This document shows positions 8,491 to 17,840 of a stretch of DNA of 64,000 bases, piece after piece. How positions within the stretch are numbered: the first letter of the stretch is position 1; each line of letters begins with the position of its first letter. The translations under genes were made by a program, and so were the position numbers. The stretch comes from Sinanaerobacter sp. ZZT-01 (GTDB taxonomy: Bacteria > Bacillota > Clostridia > Peptostreptococcales > Anaerovoracaceae), in contig NZ_CP141728.1 of the NCBI RefSeq assembly GCF_035621135.1, positions 1,240,001 through 1,304,000 of the forward strand. The letters are read 5' to 3'. A model generated the notes under the pieces. That model saw only the letters and a list, made by a program, of their open reading frames with translations, did no database searches and was not told where the DNA came from.

Positions 8491-9798
8491 TTAGACGCGT
8501 TTTAGATTTGTCAGGCAATCTTCCGCCGCTTCTAAGGTTTCTTTTATTTGCGTCTCCGTGTGTGCATAGGAAATAAACATTGCCTCAAACTGTGCCGGAG
8601 CAAGGTAAATACCCTTTAGGAGCATCTGACGGAAATAAGTTCCGTAAGCAGTGATATCGGCGGTTTTGGCAGACAGATAATTCTTTACTTCTTGTCCGGT
8701 AAAAAACAAAGAACCAATGGAACCGATGTCATTGACACTGCAAGGCACATCCGCCTTTTCAGCAAGTTTGCGAAGACCGCCATACAAGAGCTTCCCCAGT
8801 TTATTAATGTGCGTATAAACTTCCGGATGCTCTTTTAAATAAGAGAGCTGTGCAATACCTGCTGCCATTGCTACCGGATTTCCGCTCAGCGTGCCTGCCT
8901 GATACACAGTGCCGCACGGTGCTACCATCTCCATGATTTCCCGCTTCCCGCCATAGGCACCGACCGGCATTCCGCCGCCGATAATCTTTCCGAATGTCGT
9001 CATATCCGGCTTTACATCAAATAATTCCTGCGCACCGCCTAAGGCCAAACGAAATCCGGTGATGACTTCATCAAAGATCAATACAGTTTTATTCACATCA
9101 CAGATTTCTCTCAGCTGCTTTAAAAATCTTGGATTAGGAGGTACTACGCCCATATTTGCCGCAACCGGCTCAATGATAATCGCAGCAATCTCACCTTTAT
9201 TTTCTTCAAATAATTTTTGCACACTTTCAAAGTCATTATAGACTGCTGTTAATGTGTCTTTTGCACAGCCCTCCGTCACACCAGCACTGTCCGGCGCCCC
9301 ACCGTTTGCAATCAACCCGGAACCTGCTTTTACTAAAAGGGCATCACTATGTCCGTGGTAACAGCCCTCAAACTTAATGAACTTATCCCTTCCAGTGTAC
9401 CCCCTTGCTGTACGTAAAGCACTCATGGTTGCTTCGGTTCCGGAATTGACCATGCGAACCATATCCATGGAAGGCACCAATCCGCAAACTAATTTTGCCA
9501 TTTGAATTTCCCGCTCTGTTGCTGCACCAAAGCTCAGTCCGCTTTCGATGACTTCTTTCACCGCATCCAGCACAATCGGATGATTATTTCCTAGAATCAT
9601 AGGCCCCCAAGAGCCAATATAATCAATATACGCATTTCCATCAACATCGTAAATATACGATCCATTCGCTTTTTCAATAAAACGAGGTGTGTCCTGAACA
9701 GCAAGATATGCACGGCAAGGACTGTTAACCCCGCCCGGAATATATTTTTTTGCTTCTTCAAAAAAAGCTACGGAGCGTTCTGTTTTATTTTGATTCAT
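8491..9798 (-). CDS. hemL: Glutamate-1-semialdehyde 2,1-aminomutase HemL
   Basis: The PLP enzyme (435 aa) forms 5-aminolevulinate from glutamate-1-semialdehyde. Present are the N-terminal PGGVNSPCRAY, the cofactor region IIFDEVITGFR and the PLP lysine in TFGKIIGGGMPVGAYGG. The ATG at 9798 overlaps the hemB stop as TGATG; an upstream GTG at 9801 is possible. Its place inside the cbi run means the precursor supply is co-expressed with corrin synthesis. Confidence 0.96.
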   Translation of the reverse strand: MNQNKTERSVAFFEEAKKYIPGGVNSPCRAYLAVQDTPRFIEKANGSYIYDVDGNAYIDYIGSWGPMILGNNHPIVLDAVKEVIESGLSFGAATEREIQMAKLVCGLVPSMDMVRMVNSGTEATMSALRTARGYTGRDKFIKFEGCYHGHSDALLVKAGSGLIANGGAPDSAGVTEGCAKDTLTAVYNDFESVQKLFEENKGEIAAIIIEPVAANMGVVPPNPRFLKQLREICDVNKTVLIFDEVITGFRLALGGAQELFDVKPDMTTFGKIIGGGMPVGAYGGKREIMEMVAPCGTVYQAGTLSGNPVAMAAGIAQLSYLKEHPEVYTHINKLGKLLYGGLRKLAEKADVPCSVNDIGSIGSLFFTGQEVKNYLSAKTADITAYGTYFRQMLLKGIYLAPAQFEAMFISYAHTETQIKETLEAAEDCLTNLKRV

Positions 9799-10775
9799 CA
9801 CCCGATTCTCCCTTCTTTTATCATTGCGGCAATTTCTTTCGCATAATAAGTGATTAGAATATCTGCACCTGCTCGAAAAATACTCGTTGCAGTCTCTGCC
9901 ACAATCCCAGCTTCATCTACCATCCCTGCCTGTGCTGCTGCTTTTATCATCGCGTATTCTCCGCTGACACTGTACGCAGCCACCGGAACATCTACACGAT
10001 CTCGTATTTCCCGGATAATATCCAGATAGGACATGGCCGGTTTTACCATAATGATATCAGCCCCTTCTCCTAAGTCCAAATCCACTTCCTTTAATGCTTC
10101 TCTTCGGTTATGGTAATCCATTTGGTAGGTCCTTCGATTTCCCTTAAAGTTATCTGATCCAGCTGCCTCTCGAAATGGACCGTAAAAAGCAGAAGCATAT
10201 TTTGCAGCATAAGACATAATTGGCGTATCGATATAGCCCGCTTCATCAAGTGCATCTCGAATGGCACGGACTCTTCCGTCCATCATATCTGACGGAGCAA
10301 CCATATCGGCTCCGGCTTTTACCTGAGAAACCGCAGTTTTAGCAAGTAGCGGCAAGGTTTTATCATTGTCTACCGAATCGCCATTTATAATGCCGCAATG
10401 CCCATGTGATGTATACTCACACATGCAGACATCACCAACGTAATAAAGCTCGGGAACCTCTTTTCGGGCAATGCGAAACGCTTCCTGCACAATCCCGTTT
10501 TCCGCATAAGCCTGGCTTCCGCATGCATCCTTTTCTTTTGGAATACCGAAAAACATGACACTTTCAACACCGGAGTCTACAACTTCCTCTAATGCACGCG
10601 GCAAGGTGTCCAAGCTGTAACGGTTTTGTCCCGGCATCGCTTCAATCTCTTTTATAATCCCCTTGCCCTCTTCTACAAAAATAGGGTAGATCAAACTGGA
10701 TTGGCTCATTCTTGTTTCTCGTACCATCGTTCGGACGCTCTCGTCCATGCGCAATCTTCTAGCTCTTTTTAACAT
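9798..10775 (-). CDS. hemB: Delta-aminolevulinic acid dehydratase (porphobilinogen synthase) HemB
   Basis: HemB condenses two 5-aminolevulinates to porphobilinogen. The 325-aa length from the ATG at 10775 matches the family; the frame is open 16 codons further up, but no ribosome binding site precedes that ATG, whereas AAGGAAT precedes this one. Catalytic lysines lie in SYAAKYASAFYGPFREA and DIIMVKPAMSYLD. The metal-site region reads DVCMCEYTSHGHCGI, with three cysteines, indicating the zinc-type enzyme. It overlaps hemL by one base. Confidence 0.96.
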   Translation of the reverse strand: MLKRARRLRMDESVRTMVRETRMSQSSLIYPIFVEEGKGIIKEIEAMPGQNRYSLDTLPRALEEVVDSGVESVMFFGIPKEKDACGSQAYAENGIVQEAFRIARKEVPELYYVGDVCMCEYTSHGHCGIINGDSVDNDKTLPLLAKTAVSQVKAGADMVAPSDMMDGRVRAIRDALDEAGYIDTPIMSYAAKYASAFYGPFREAAGSDNFKGNRRTYQMDYHNRREALKEVDLDLGEGADIIMVKPAMSYLDIIREIRDRVDVPVAAYSVSGEYAMIKAAAQAGMVDEAGIVAETATSIFRAGADILITYYAKEIAAMIKEGRIG

Positions 10776-10870
10776 ATTCCTTCGTTCCTTTCCTTCTAAT
10801 TCCATTGTATCTATCACAAGCATGTAAAAATATTTTTATATAGCGTCTTTTATTTTTTACTATTTTCTAC

Positions 10871-11911
10871 CTAAAATCGTATCGATAATTCCTTTTCGGC
10901 GATCGCAATTGTCATCCCGTCTCTTGCTTCTTTTTTTAAAATCAACTTACCTTTGGAAGCATGCACAGCTGCACGTTCACAAACATTATCGACTCCGGTG
11001 ATCGAACGGACAAATTTTGATGGAGTAAAGTCACCTGCAAGAGAAGAAAGAACCTCTGCATTATACGTTTCAAAAGGCAGGTTGTGTTTTTCGCAAAGGG
11101 TAATCAGGCCCTTCTCTTCTTGTTTTATATCAATTGTAGCAATCCTGTCAATGGCAGACCAGCGAATATTTTCTCTTTCTAGCACTTCATTCGTAAATCG
11201 TTCTAATTTTTCAAAGGAAGTATCTTTTCGGCATCCAATTCCTAACGTAAGGCGGCGTGGAACCAAATATAACGTTTCTTCATATAAATTTACCTTTTCC
11301 TTGGTGGTCACTGCGATACCGAGACTACATGGTTCAACTTGCGTCAACTCCGAAGGAATTTTTCCCAAAATAGGAATTTCACTAAAAAATCCAACCTTTT
11401 TTTCTTCCAAAAGAGCCGATGCTATCTTTTTTGCCAGCTTCATATCACTGATAAAAAGATTCTGCTCGTTTGCCCACTGATCGACTGCAAACTTCCCGTT
11501 GATATCCGTTGCAGTTGTAATCACCGGCACAGCACCTATTCCCACGGCAATCTGCTCCGAAAGACGATTTGCACCACCGATGTGTCCAGACAACAAAGAA
11601 ATCACAAATCTCCCTTTTTCATCTACAACAATAACTGCAGGATCAACTGTTTTTCCTTTTATAAAGGGAGCGATAGCTCGAACGGCAATACCTGTCGCCC
11701 CGATAAAAATCAAGGCATCTTTTGAGAAGTGCGCTTCTGTCCACTCACTTAAGCTTTGCTCCAATGGAAGAACCGCATCCTCATTCTGGTCTATCTTTTT
11801 TGCATAAGCTTCCGGTATATACCCAATACTCTTTATAAAACATGCTATCTTTTGTGCAGTTAGGGCGCCATTCTTCGTAAAAGACACCAATGCAATCTCT
11901 TTTTCTCTCAC
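10871..11911 (-). CDS. cbiG: Cobalt-precorrin-5A hydrolase CbiG
   Basis: CbiG opens the delta-lactone of cobalt-precorrin-5A and releases acetaldehyde. The protein shows LIFIGATGIAVRAIAPFI, SLLSGHIGGANRLSEQIA and the C-terminal LTLGIGCRKDTS, all CbiG marks. I prefer the GTG at 11911 (346 aa) with AAAGGA seven bases before it; an ATG at 11965 overlaps the preceding gene by 11 bases and would add an unlikely leader. It is the first true cobalamin gene in the run headed by the glycosyltransferase. Confidence 0.93.
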   Translation of the reverse strand: MREKEIALVSFTKNGALTAQKIACFIKSIGYIPEAYAKKIDQNEDAVLPLEQSLSEWTEAHFSKDALIFIGATGIAVRAIAPFIKGKTVDPAVIVVDEKGRFVISLLSGHIGGANRLSEQIAVGIGAVPVITTATDINGKFAVDQWANEQNLFISDMKLAKKIASALLEEKKVGFFSEIPILGKIPSELTQVEPCSLGIAVTTKEKVNLYEETLYLVPRRLTLGIGCRKDTSFEKLERFTNEVLERENIRWSAIDRIATIDIKQEEKGLITLCEKHNLPFETYNAEVLSSLAGDFTPSKFVRSITGVDNVCERAAVHASKGKLILKKEARDGMTIAIAEKELSIRF

Positions 11912-11954
11912 AACTGTTTCCTTTCCTATAACGAAAATGCATCCAGACCATGAA

Positions 11955-13085
11955 TCAGGATGCATCTTTTCCTATTTCCTCGAGTAAGAACTCACACAAT
12001 CTTTTTGCAGCGTGTTTTTTTCCGTACAAACTAATCGTATGGCGTAAATCCTCTACTCTTTCTGGATGCTTAAACAAAGAAAAAAGTGCTTCGTCAATCG
12101 GAAAGGATTTTGTTGCATAGAGAGCCAATCCATTATTTAACATAAATTCGGCATTTCTCTGCTCATGCCCGGGAATCGGATTTACCATGATCATAGGCAG
12201 CTCCTTTGCTAAGGCCTCTGACGAGGTAATCCCTCCGGGTTTTGTGATAATACAATCAACTGCATCCATCATCAAATAAACATTATCCACATATCCGTAT
12301 ACTTGAATCTTCTTTTTCATCTGGGATTGCATTTTACATATTTTTTTATACATCTTTTTATTATTTCCGCATACTACGATAATCTGAAAATCAAAATACA
12401 AATTATCTATTTTTTTAAGTGAAACATCAATTTTTCCGTAACCCATGCTTCCACTCATCAAAAGTATGGTTGGCTTATACAAATCCAGACCCAGCTTTTC
12501 TCTGGCTTCCAATTGTTTTATACTCTTTGAAAACTCCGGTTTAATCGGTATCCCAAAAGGCAGCATTTTACTTACATCCAATCCCTTATGCGCCATCTGA
12601 TATTCAAGCAGTTCACTCGGCGTTACGTAGTAATCCAAGCAACGTGTTTCTTCCCAAAGAGGGTGAACCGTAAAGTCTGTCACTACTCCGACCGTAAGGC
12701 TCTTGCATTCCCTGCGCTCTTTTAATATGCTTATCATTGCAGACGACAGCACGTGTGTACATATAATGATGTCCGGCTGGTATTCGTCTAAGTAGCTGCG
12801 AAGTTCTGTTGCCATAAAAGTATTCGTTAGTTTTGTTACTGAAAATTCTGCGGCAGGTTTCGTTTTTTTCACGGCTATTTCGTAAAACTTTGATGCAATC
12901 TTAGGTATATACGTCGTAGATATTAAATAACCCTTTGAGATGAAAGTTTTCAATAGCGGTTCAATATACTCATAAGCATCCAAAGTACGGCATTCTACTC
13001 CCATGCTTTCAAATTGCTCTTCGATCGCTTGTCCCGTCGCATGATGCCCCTGACCTGTAGATATGCTTAATATTAATGCCTTCAT
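11955..13085 (-). CDS. MGDG synthase/processive diacylglycerol glycosyltransferase family protein
   Basis: The 376-aa protein belongs to the GT28-like family of UgtP and MGDG synthases. Its N-terminal half starts KALILSISTGQGHHATGQAI, the family motif, and the C-terminal half contains LLMSGSMGYGKI, ITKPGGITSSEALA and PIPGHEQRNAEFM, typical of sugar-nucleotide binding. It probably transfers a sugar to diacylglycerol at the inner membrane face. Its end overlaps or abuts cbiG, so it appears to head the cobalamin run although no metabolic link is evident. A structured leader precedes it. Confidence 0.88.
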   Translation of the reverse strand: MKALILSISTGQGHHATGQAIEEQFESMGVECRTLDAYEYIEPLLKTFISKGYLISTTYIPKIASKFYEIAVKKTKPAAEFSVTKLTNTFMATELRSYLDEYQPDIIICTHVLSSAMISILKERRECKSLTVGVVTDFTVHPLWEETRCLDYYVTPSELLEYQMAHKGLDVSKMLPFGIPIKPEFSKSIKQLEAREKLGLDLYKPTILLMSGSMGYGKIDVSLKKIDNLYFDFQIIVVCGNNKKMYKKICKMQSQMKKKIQVYGYVDNVYLMMDAVDCIITKPGGITSSEALAKELPMIMVNPIPGHEQRNAEFMLNNGLALYATKSFPIDEALFSLFKHPERVEDLRHTISLYGKKHAAKRLCEFLLEEIGKDAS

Positions 13086-13144
13086 GCTCTTTTCCCTCTT
13101 TTCATTAAAAGCAATTTTTTCTCTTCTCCTTTATTTCGCCGTAC

Positions 13145-13210
13145 AATTCTATGCGCTAAAGCACATGAATTGCTGACGGAGGACTTTCCATCAATTTGTT
13201 CTACAAATTG
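13145..13210 (-). other. Three adjacent hairpins in the leader of the glycosyltransferase/cbiG run
   Basis: On the minus strand three hairpins follow each other before the gene at 13085: CAATTTGT/ACAAATTG with a 3-base loop (13192-13210), GATGGA/TCCGTC (13175-13192), and AATTC-ATGTGC/GCGCAT-A-GAATT with a TTTA loop (13145-13171). I see no match to a riboswitch that I know. It is a candidate structured 5' leader. Confidence 0.45.
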
Positions 13211-13250
13211 GGACAAGTCTCTCTATTTTATAATACTCTTCTATAAAAAA

Positions 13251-13302
13251 ATGGTATCGTATACAGTGAATCATACTTATGTATACGATACCATTTTTTT
13301 TT
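13251..13302 (-). terminator. Terminator of the ECF S-component gene
   Basis: Perfect 14-bp inverted repeat (13251-13264 and 13281-13294) with an A-run on one side and a T-run on the other, so it can act in both directions. It separates the ECF S gene from the glycosyltransferase/cbi run. Confidence 0.85.
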
Positions 13303-13309
13303 CTGAAAA

Positions 13310-14113
13310 TCAATTCCGTTCGCTTTTATTTTTTCTTACCAATCCATACGTAAAATACTTGGATGCCGAGGTTCTCAACAAGGCTGCCGCGATCACCATT
13401 GCAAGGAAAAATCCCAATGCAAATTGAACGACATTCCACGGAATACTAAAGGCCGAAACTGCAAAATTTCCGTACATGATTCCAGCCGCCGCATAATACC
13501 CCATTACCATCCACAATCCAGAAATTGTCATGGCTAATATTTCATAAACAGGGATAACCAGATGTTCTTTTTTTCGTACATAAATTGCTATGATAATCAG
13601 GAAAACGGGAATCAAAACGGTCGTAAACATTAGTTTTCCCTGCACACCTGTTAAAAAAGTACCTAATTCACTCAGGTTTTCGACTTCATCCCCCAATAAG
13701 GAATGTGGCTCATTTACTGCTGTCCCCTTCAAAATCCATTGAACCGCTACTTGAAATCCCATCCATACAAAAGCAGTGATTATCGCTAGAATCGCTGTAT
13801 TTTTTCTACTATTCATACATTTCTCAATTGCTATTCCCATAAAAATTGCCATCAGCCCTTTGATACAAAAGGTCCACGGAACCCAGTGAATATAGCCGGG
13901 TATCAAATCGCCAAGTGCCGAGCCGAAAGCAGCAGCGAGTGCGCCGTAACGCCACCCTAAAATCAATACGGAAAGAAAGATCATGCTGTCACCCAAGTGA
14001 ATGTATCCATTGGTAAACGGAATCGGAATTTGTACTATCAGCGTTGCAACTGTAATCAAGGCCATCATGAGCCCTGTTAAAATCATCTTATTTATTTTAT
14101 TATCTACAGCCAT
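13310..14113 (-). CDS. ECF transporter S component, substrate unknown
   Basis: The 267-aa membrane protein begins with a helix containing MILTGLMMALITVATLI, followed by IHLGDSMIFLSVLILGWRYGALAAAFGSALGDLI and VPWTFCIKGLMA. These are hallmarks of S components of group II ECF transporters (vitamin uptake). It carries an unusually long soluble insert near residues 130-165. No A or T component lies next to it, as expected for proteins that share a common ECF module. The vitamin cannot be deduced. AAGGAGG precedes the start; the gene diverges from the MocR regulator. Confidence 0.82.
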   Translation of the reverse strand: MAVDNKINKMILTGLMMALITVATLIVQIPIPFTNGYIHLGDSMIFLSVLILGWRYGALAAAFGSALGDLIPGYIHWVPWTFCIKGLMAIFMGIAIEKCMNSRKNTAILAIITAFVWMGFQVAVQWILKGTAVNEPHSLLGDEVENLSELGTFLTGVQGKLMFTTVLIPVFLIIIAIYVRKKEHLVIPVYEILAMTISGLWMVMGYYAAAGIMYGNFAVSAFSIPWNVVQFALGFFLAMVIAAALLRTSASKYFTYGLVRKNKSERN

Positions 14114-14269
14114 ACCGTACCTCCTTGTTCTTTTTTATCTTAACCAATTATTGTAGTCATTAAAATGATCAGTCTAAACTATTTATTTATATACAGTTTG
14201 TGATATACTAAGAAAAAACGCAAATAAATTTCAAATATAATAACAGTTTTGTTATGAAAGGATTTTTTT

Positions 14270-15715
14270 ATGCAGCTGATAGCACCAAATTTCGATTATG
14301 AAAGTACGGCTCCTTTATATTTACAGCTCTATCTTTATCTTAGAAACGCCATCTTATCCGAAGGTATTCTTCCCGGAGAAAAACTTCCATCTCTCCGCAT
14401 GATGGCAAAACAGCTTGGCCTAAGCGTCACAACCATTGATCTTGCATATAATCAATTATTGACCGAGGGCTATATTTTCAGCAAACCACAATCTGGTTAT
14501 TACGTTTGCAGCATTCCATCCGATACGGATAAAAGCAGGGTGTTAAAAACTTCTATTTTCAAAAGTTACGGAACTGATTTCGAAAGTCTTTCTTATTTTG
14601 ACCACTCTGTACTGAAAGCTGCATCTTATGATCCTGCTACATTTGATTTTATTAAGTGGAAAAAATGCACCAATAAAGTTCTTACCGATTATTCAAATTT
14701 TCTTTTATTGGAAGGCGACCCGCGGGGTGAGGCGCCTTTACGTTATGAAATTTCAAAATATATTTATCAAGCTAGAGGTGTCCGCTGTACACCGGATCAA
14801 ATTGTAATCGGCGCAGGAACACAGCAATTGACTGGTCTTTTATGTATTATCTTAAATCGTTTAGGGATTGAGTATGTTGCCTTTGAAGCACCCGGTTACG
14901 TCCCGATCCAGGATATCTTCCAAACAAGAGGTTTTAAAATGTCGCTGGTTCCTGTTTCAAAAGAAGGGATTCAAATCGAAAAGCTTCCTGCAAATATAAA
15001 GTCGGTCGCTTATGTCAGTCCTTCCAATCAATTTCCTACTGGCTCTATCATGCCGATCGGCCGTCGCTATGGTTTATTAGAATGGGCCTCTCAAAATAAT
15101 AGCATCATCATTGAAGACGATTATAACAGTGAGCTTCGATATTTTGGAAAAGCCGTTCCTTCCCTACAAGGATTGGATGAAGAAAAGAGAGTGATTTACT
15201 TAAGCTCTTTTTCTTCTACTTTGTTCCCTTCCATTAAAATAAGTTATATGGTCCTTCCCGAGCCCATGCTTAAGCTCTTTGAAGAAATACTCGGCGGTTA
15301 TAACCAAACTTGCTCAAAAACAGAGCAGCTCACACTTGCACTTTACATGGAAAAAGGGTTTTATCAAACGAATATAAAAAAACTTAGAAGTCTTTATTCA
15401 CAAAAAATACAGATTGCAACACAGAGCTTGAAAAAATATTTTAAAGATCAGGTAAAGCTTCTGAGCAATACGTCAGGACTTCATATGCTTTTAGAAATTC
15501 CCCTTTCTGCGCATCTAACCGTCGATATGATTTGTGAAACAGCAGTAAAAAAACGGCTTCCTATTACACCTATTTTGACAAAACAAACTGAAAAAGCGGA
15601 TAAAAATCATGCACTTCTTATCTTTTACTACACAAGAGTTCCTCTTGAAGAATTGGATGCAGCAATTAAAACCTTTGCAGATGTCTTGATTCATGATTTT
15701 AAAATGATAAGATAA
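14270..15715 (+). CDS. MocR-family regulator (GntR helix-turn-helix fused to aminotransferase domain)
   Basis: The 481-aa protein has an N-terminal winged helix (residues ~12-80, LPGEKLPSLRMMAKQLGLSV) and a fold-type I aminotransferase-like domain from about residue 110. The PLP-binding region includes SPSNQFPTGSIMP and IIEDDYNSELRY; a Schiff-base lysine is expected in SSTLFPSIKISYMV. Relatives such as PdxR and GabR sense PLP or amino-acid adducts. It diverges from the ECF S-component gene and is followed 65 bases later by a nitroreductase gene; either could be its target. Confidence 0.9.
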   Translation: MQLIAPNFDYESTAPLYLQLYLYLRNAILSEGILPGEKLPSLRMMAKQLGLSVTTIDLAYNQLLTEGYIFSKPQSGYYVCSIPSDTDKSRVLKTSIFKSYGTDFESLSYFDHSVLKAASYDPATFDFIKWKKCTNKVLTDYSNFLLLEGDPRGEAPLRYEISKYIYQARGVRCTPDQIVIGAGTQQLTGLLCIILNRLGIEYVAFEAPGYVPIQDIFQTRGFKMSLVPVSKEGIQIEKLPANIKSVAYVSPSNQFPTGSIMPIGRRYGLLEWASQNNSIIIEDDYNSELRYFGKAVPSLQGLDEEKRVIYLSSFSSTLFPSIKISYMVLPEPMLKLFEEILGGYNQTCSKTEQLTLALYMEKGFYQTNIKKLRSLYSQKIQIATQSLKKYFKDQVKLLSNTSGLHMLLEIPLSAHLTVDMICETAVKKRLPITPILTKQTEKADKNHALLIFYYTRVPLEELDAAIKTFADVLIHDFKMIR

Positions 15716-15780
15716 AGGGAGGGAAAAAAACTTTTCCTTATCTGTTAATAAAAAGTATCATATTTTTAAGGAGAAAAACG

Positions 15781-16437
15781 ATGGAAGTATTACAAGCGAT
15801 ACAAAAACGGCAAAGTGTCAGAAAGTTTAAAGCACAGGATATACCGGACGAAGACATCCGAAAGCTGATTGAAGCTGCAGGTCTTGCTCCTTCCGGTAAG
15901 AATTGTCAAAATTGGCATTTTGTCGTCATTAAAAATCGTCAGTTAATGCAAAAAATTGCGGATACGATTTTAGAAAAAAATGAAAAAATTGCATTAAAAT
16001 TGGAAAAAGTCGATGAAGAAAAAGCATCTCGTTTTCGTAAATTTGCAAAAAACTTTACCGTATTTTATCTAAATGCCCCTGTGTTAATTTTAACCTATGC
16101 GAAAGACTATGTTCCAAGCGGGTACGACGAATATCATTTAATTCAAGCTCCAAAGCAGCTTGGGGACAATCTGTTTCAAAAAAACCCGGGAATGCAGGGC
16201 ATCGGTGCTGCATTAGAAAATTTAACACTTCGTGCTATTGATTTAGGTTACGGAGTCTGCTGGCTTACAAGCCAAAACTATGCCGCAGATGAGATTGAAG
16301 CTCTTGTAAAAGAAGAGACTGCCTTAGAGAAGGAAAACTACTACTTAACAACAATGCTGGCCTTAGGCGTACCGGAAAGCGATTTAAAGAGCCCAAGAAA
16401 AAAGGATGCAGAAGACATCTATACTTTAATTAAATAA
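15781..16437 (+). CDS. Nitroreductase family protein
   Basis: The 218-aa flavoprotein starts with the family pattern IQKRQSVRKFKAQDIPDEDIRKLIEAAGLAPSGKNCQNWHF, which contains the FMN-binding residues, and ends in LALGVPES. The C-terminal segment GYGVCWLTSQNY is also typical. Members reduce nitro compounds, quinones or act as dehydrogenases with FMN and NAD(P)H. AAGGAG lies just before the ATG. The substrate is not predictable. A terminator follows at 16455. Confidence 0.92.
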   Translation: MEVLQAIQKRQSVRKFKAQDIPDEDIRKLIEAAGLAPSGKNCQNWHFVVIKNRQLMQKIADTILEKNEKIALKLEKVDEEKASRFRKFAKNFTVFYLNAPVLILTYAKDYVPSGYDEYHLIQAPKQLGDNLFQKNPGMQGIGAALENLTLRAIDLGYGVCWLTSQNYAADEIEALVKEETALEKENYYLTTMLALGVPESDLKSPRKKDAEDIYTLIK

Positions 16438-16454
16438 AATTACAACATAAAAAG

Positions 16455-16500
16455 AGCCTTTGGTATAGAAAATTTCTAATCTCACAAAGGCTTTATTTTT
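16455..16500 (+). terminator. Terminator after the nitroreductase gene
   Basis: AGCCTTTG (16455-16462) pairs with CAAAGGCT (16485-16492), followed by TTATTTTT. It lies between convergent genes and may also serve the chromate transporter genes. Confidence 0.8.
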
Positions 16501-16523
16501 CATTTTGAATTTTTTAATATTTT

Positions 16524-17075
16524 TTATGCGGTTTCTAATATTGGTAGAACGACCTCAAACAGCACAGCGCCCAACATTCCTGAAAGCATTAATGTAATGA
16601 TTGGGTTCACTTTTATCTTATAAACTAAGAAAAAGGCAATCGCAAAGAAGAGGATACTGTATCCATCTACAAAGGATATTTTTCCAATACTAAAACAGGA
16701 TGTCGCAATCAAGCCAATCACTGCTGGACGAATCCCATTTAATGCATTTTTTACGATTCTATTTTCTTTAAACTTTGTAAAATACACGGAAACCAGCAAG
16801 GCAAGTGAAAATGGAACTAATATGACACACAGTGTACAAACAAGTCCGCCAACAGGTCCAAACAAATTATATCCTACAAAAGTAGATGAATTGACAGCAA
16901 TTGGTCCGGGCGTCATTCCAGCAATCGCCACAATATCTACAAAGTCTTCCGGAAGAATCCAGTTGTTCCCTTCTACTACTTCTTGTTGAATGAAAGATAA
17001 TACTGCATAGCCTCCTCCAAATGAAAATGCACCGATTTTTATGAATGATAAACAAACTTTTAACCAAAGCTCCAT
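16524..17075 (-). CDS. Chromate transporter family protein, second half-size subunit
   Basis: The 183-aa membrane protein is one CHR domain, starting KVCLSFIKIGAFSFGGGYAVLSFIQQEVVE and containing AGMTPGPIAVNSSTFVGY. Half-size CHR proteins work as pairs, and the partner lies immediately upstream with a one-base overlap. The family exports chromate, but in anaerobes the true substrate is often unknown. Confidence 0.9.
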   Translation of the reverse strand: MELWLKVCLSFIKIGAFSFGGGYAVLSFIQQEVVEGNNWILPEDFVDIVAIAGMTPGPIAVNSSTFVGYNLFGPVGGLVCTLCVILVPFSLALLVSVYFTKFKENRIVKNALNGIRPAVIGLIATSCFSIGKISFVDGYSILFFAIAFFLVYKIKVNPIITLMLSGMLGAVLFEVVLPILETA

Positions 17076-17629
17076 TACTCATTTTCTCCTTCTCTGCCCT
17101 GCTGTTTCGTTTTTTTGAAAAAAATTCCGATCAGTGCCGCAGTTACAATCACTAGAATTGGATGTATATTTAAAATAGAAACTGCAATAAAAGCAGCTAA
17201 TGCTAATATCCATTTTTTTTCTTCTTTTATTTTTGCAGATTTTCCAAGCTTAATGACAGAATACAAAATCAAAGCAACAACTGCGGGACGGATTCCATTA
17301 AAGATGGATTCCACGATAGAATACTGCATCGCATTTTTAAAAATCATAGCAATGAACAAAATAATCAATATCGAAGGGCTAACTGCTCCAAGCACCGCAG
17401 CTAGTGCACCTGGCACTTTTTTTATACTGTAGCCTACAAATGTAGCTGCATTTGGGGCTAAAGGTCCCGGTAAACTATTCGTCAATGAAATTGCATCTAA
17501 AAATTCCTGATCACTCATCCAGCCTTTTGATTCTACAATTTCTTTCTGAATAATAGGCAGCATTGCATACCCGCCACCTATCGTAAACATTCCTATTTTA
17601 AAAAATACCATAAATATTTCAAGCAGCAT
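17075..17629 (-). CDS. Chromate transporter family protein, first half-size subunit
   Basis: The 184-aa membrane protein is homologous to its downstream partner: KIGMFTIGGGYAMLPIIQKEIVE and TNSLPGPLAPNAATFVGYSIKK are the CHR signature. The two are read in opposite membrane topology in characterised pairs. The gene starts after GGAAG and diverges from an Lrp-type regulator, which is the obvious candidate controller. Confidence 0.9.
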   Translation of the reverse strand: MLLEIFMVFFKIGMFTIGGGYAMLPIIQKEIVESKGWMSDQEFLDAISLTNSLPGPLAPNAATFVGYSIKKVPGALAAVLGAVSPSILIILFIAMIFKNAMQYSIVESIFNGIRPAVVALILYSVIKLGKSAKIKEEKKWILALAAFIAVSILNIHPILVIVTAALIGIFFKKTKQQGREGENE

Positions 17630-17840
17630 CTCTTACTTCCTTTCTATTATTTTGCATCCTCTACTTATTTAATTACATTATATACTTTTTATATAAAATT
17701 ATCAATATGATACATTTGATTATACAAATTATATATAATACAGTTTAAATATTGATTTTATGTAATTTTTATTATACAATATGTTTATTGCAAGTTAATT
17801 TTCACTCTATCAACCAGTCATAATGAAAGAAGGTGATTCT

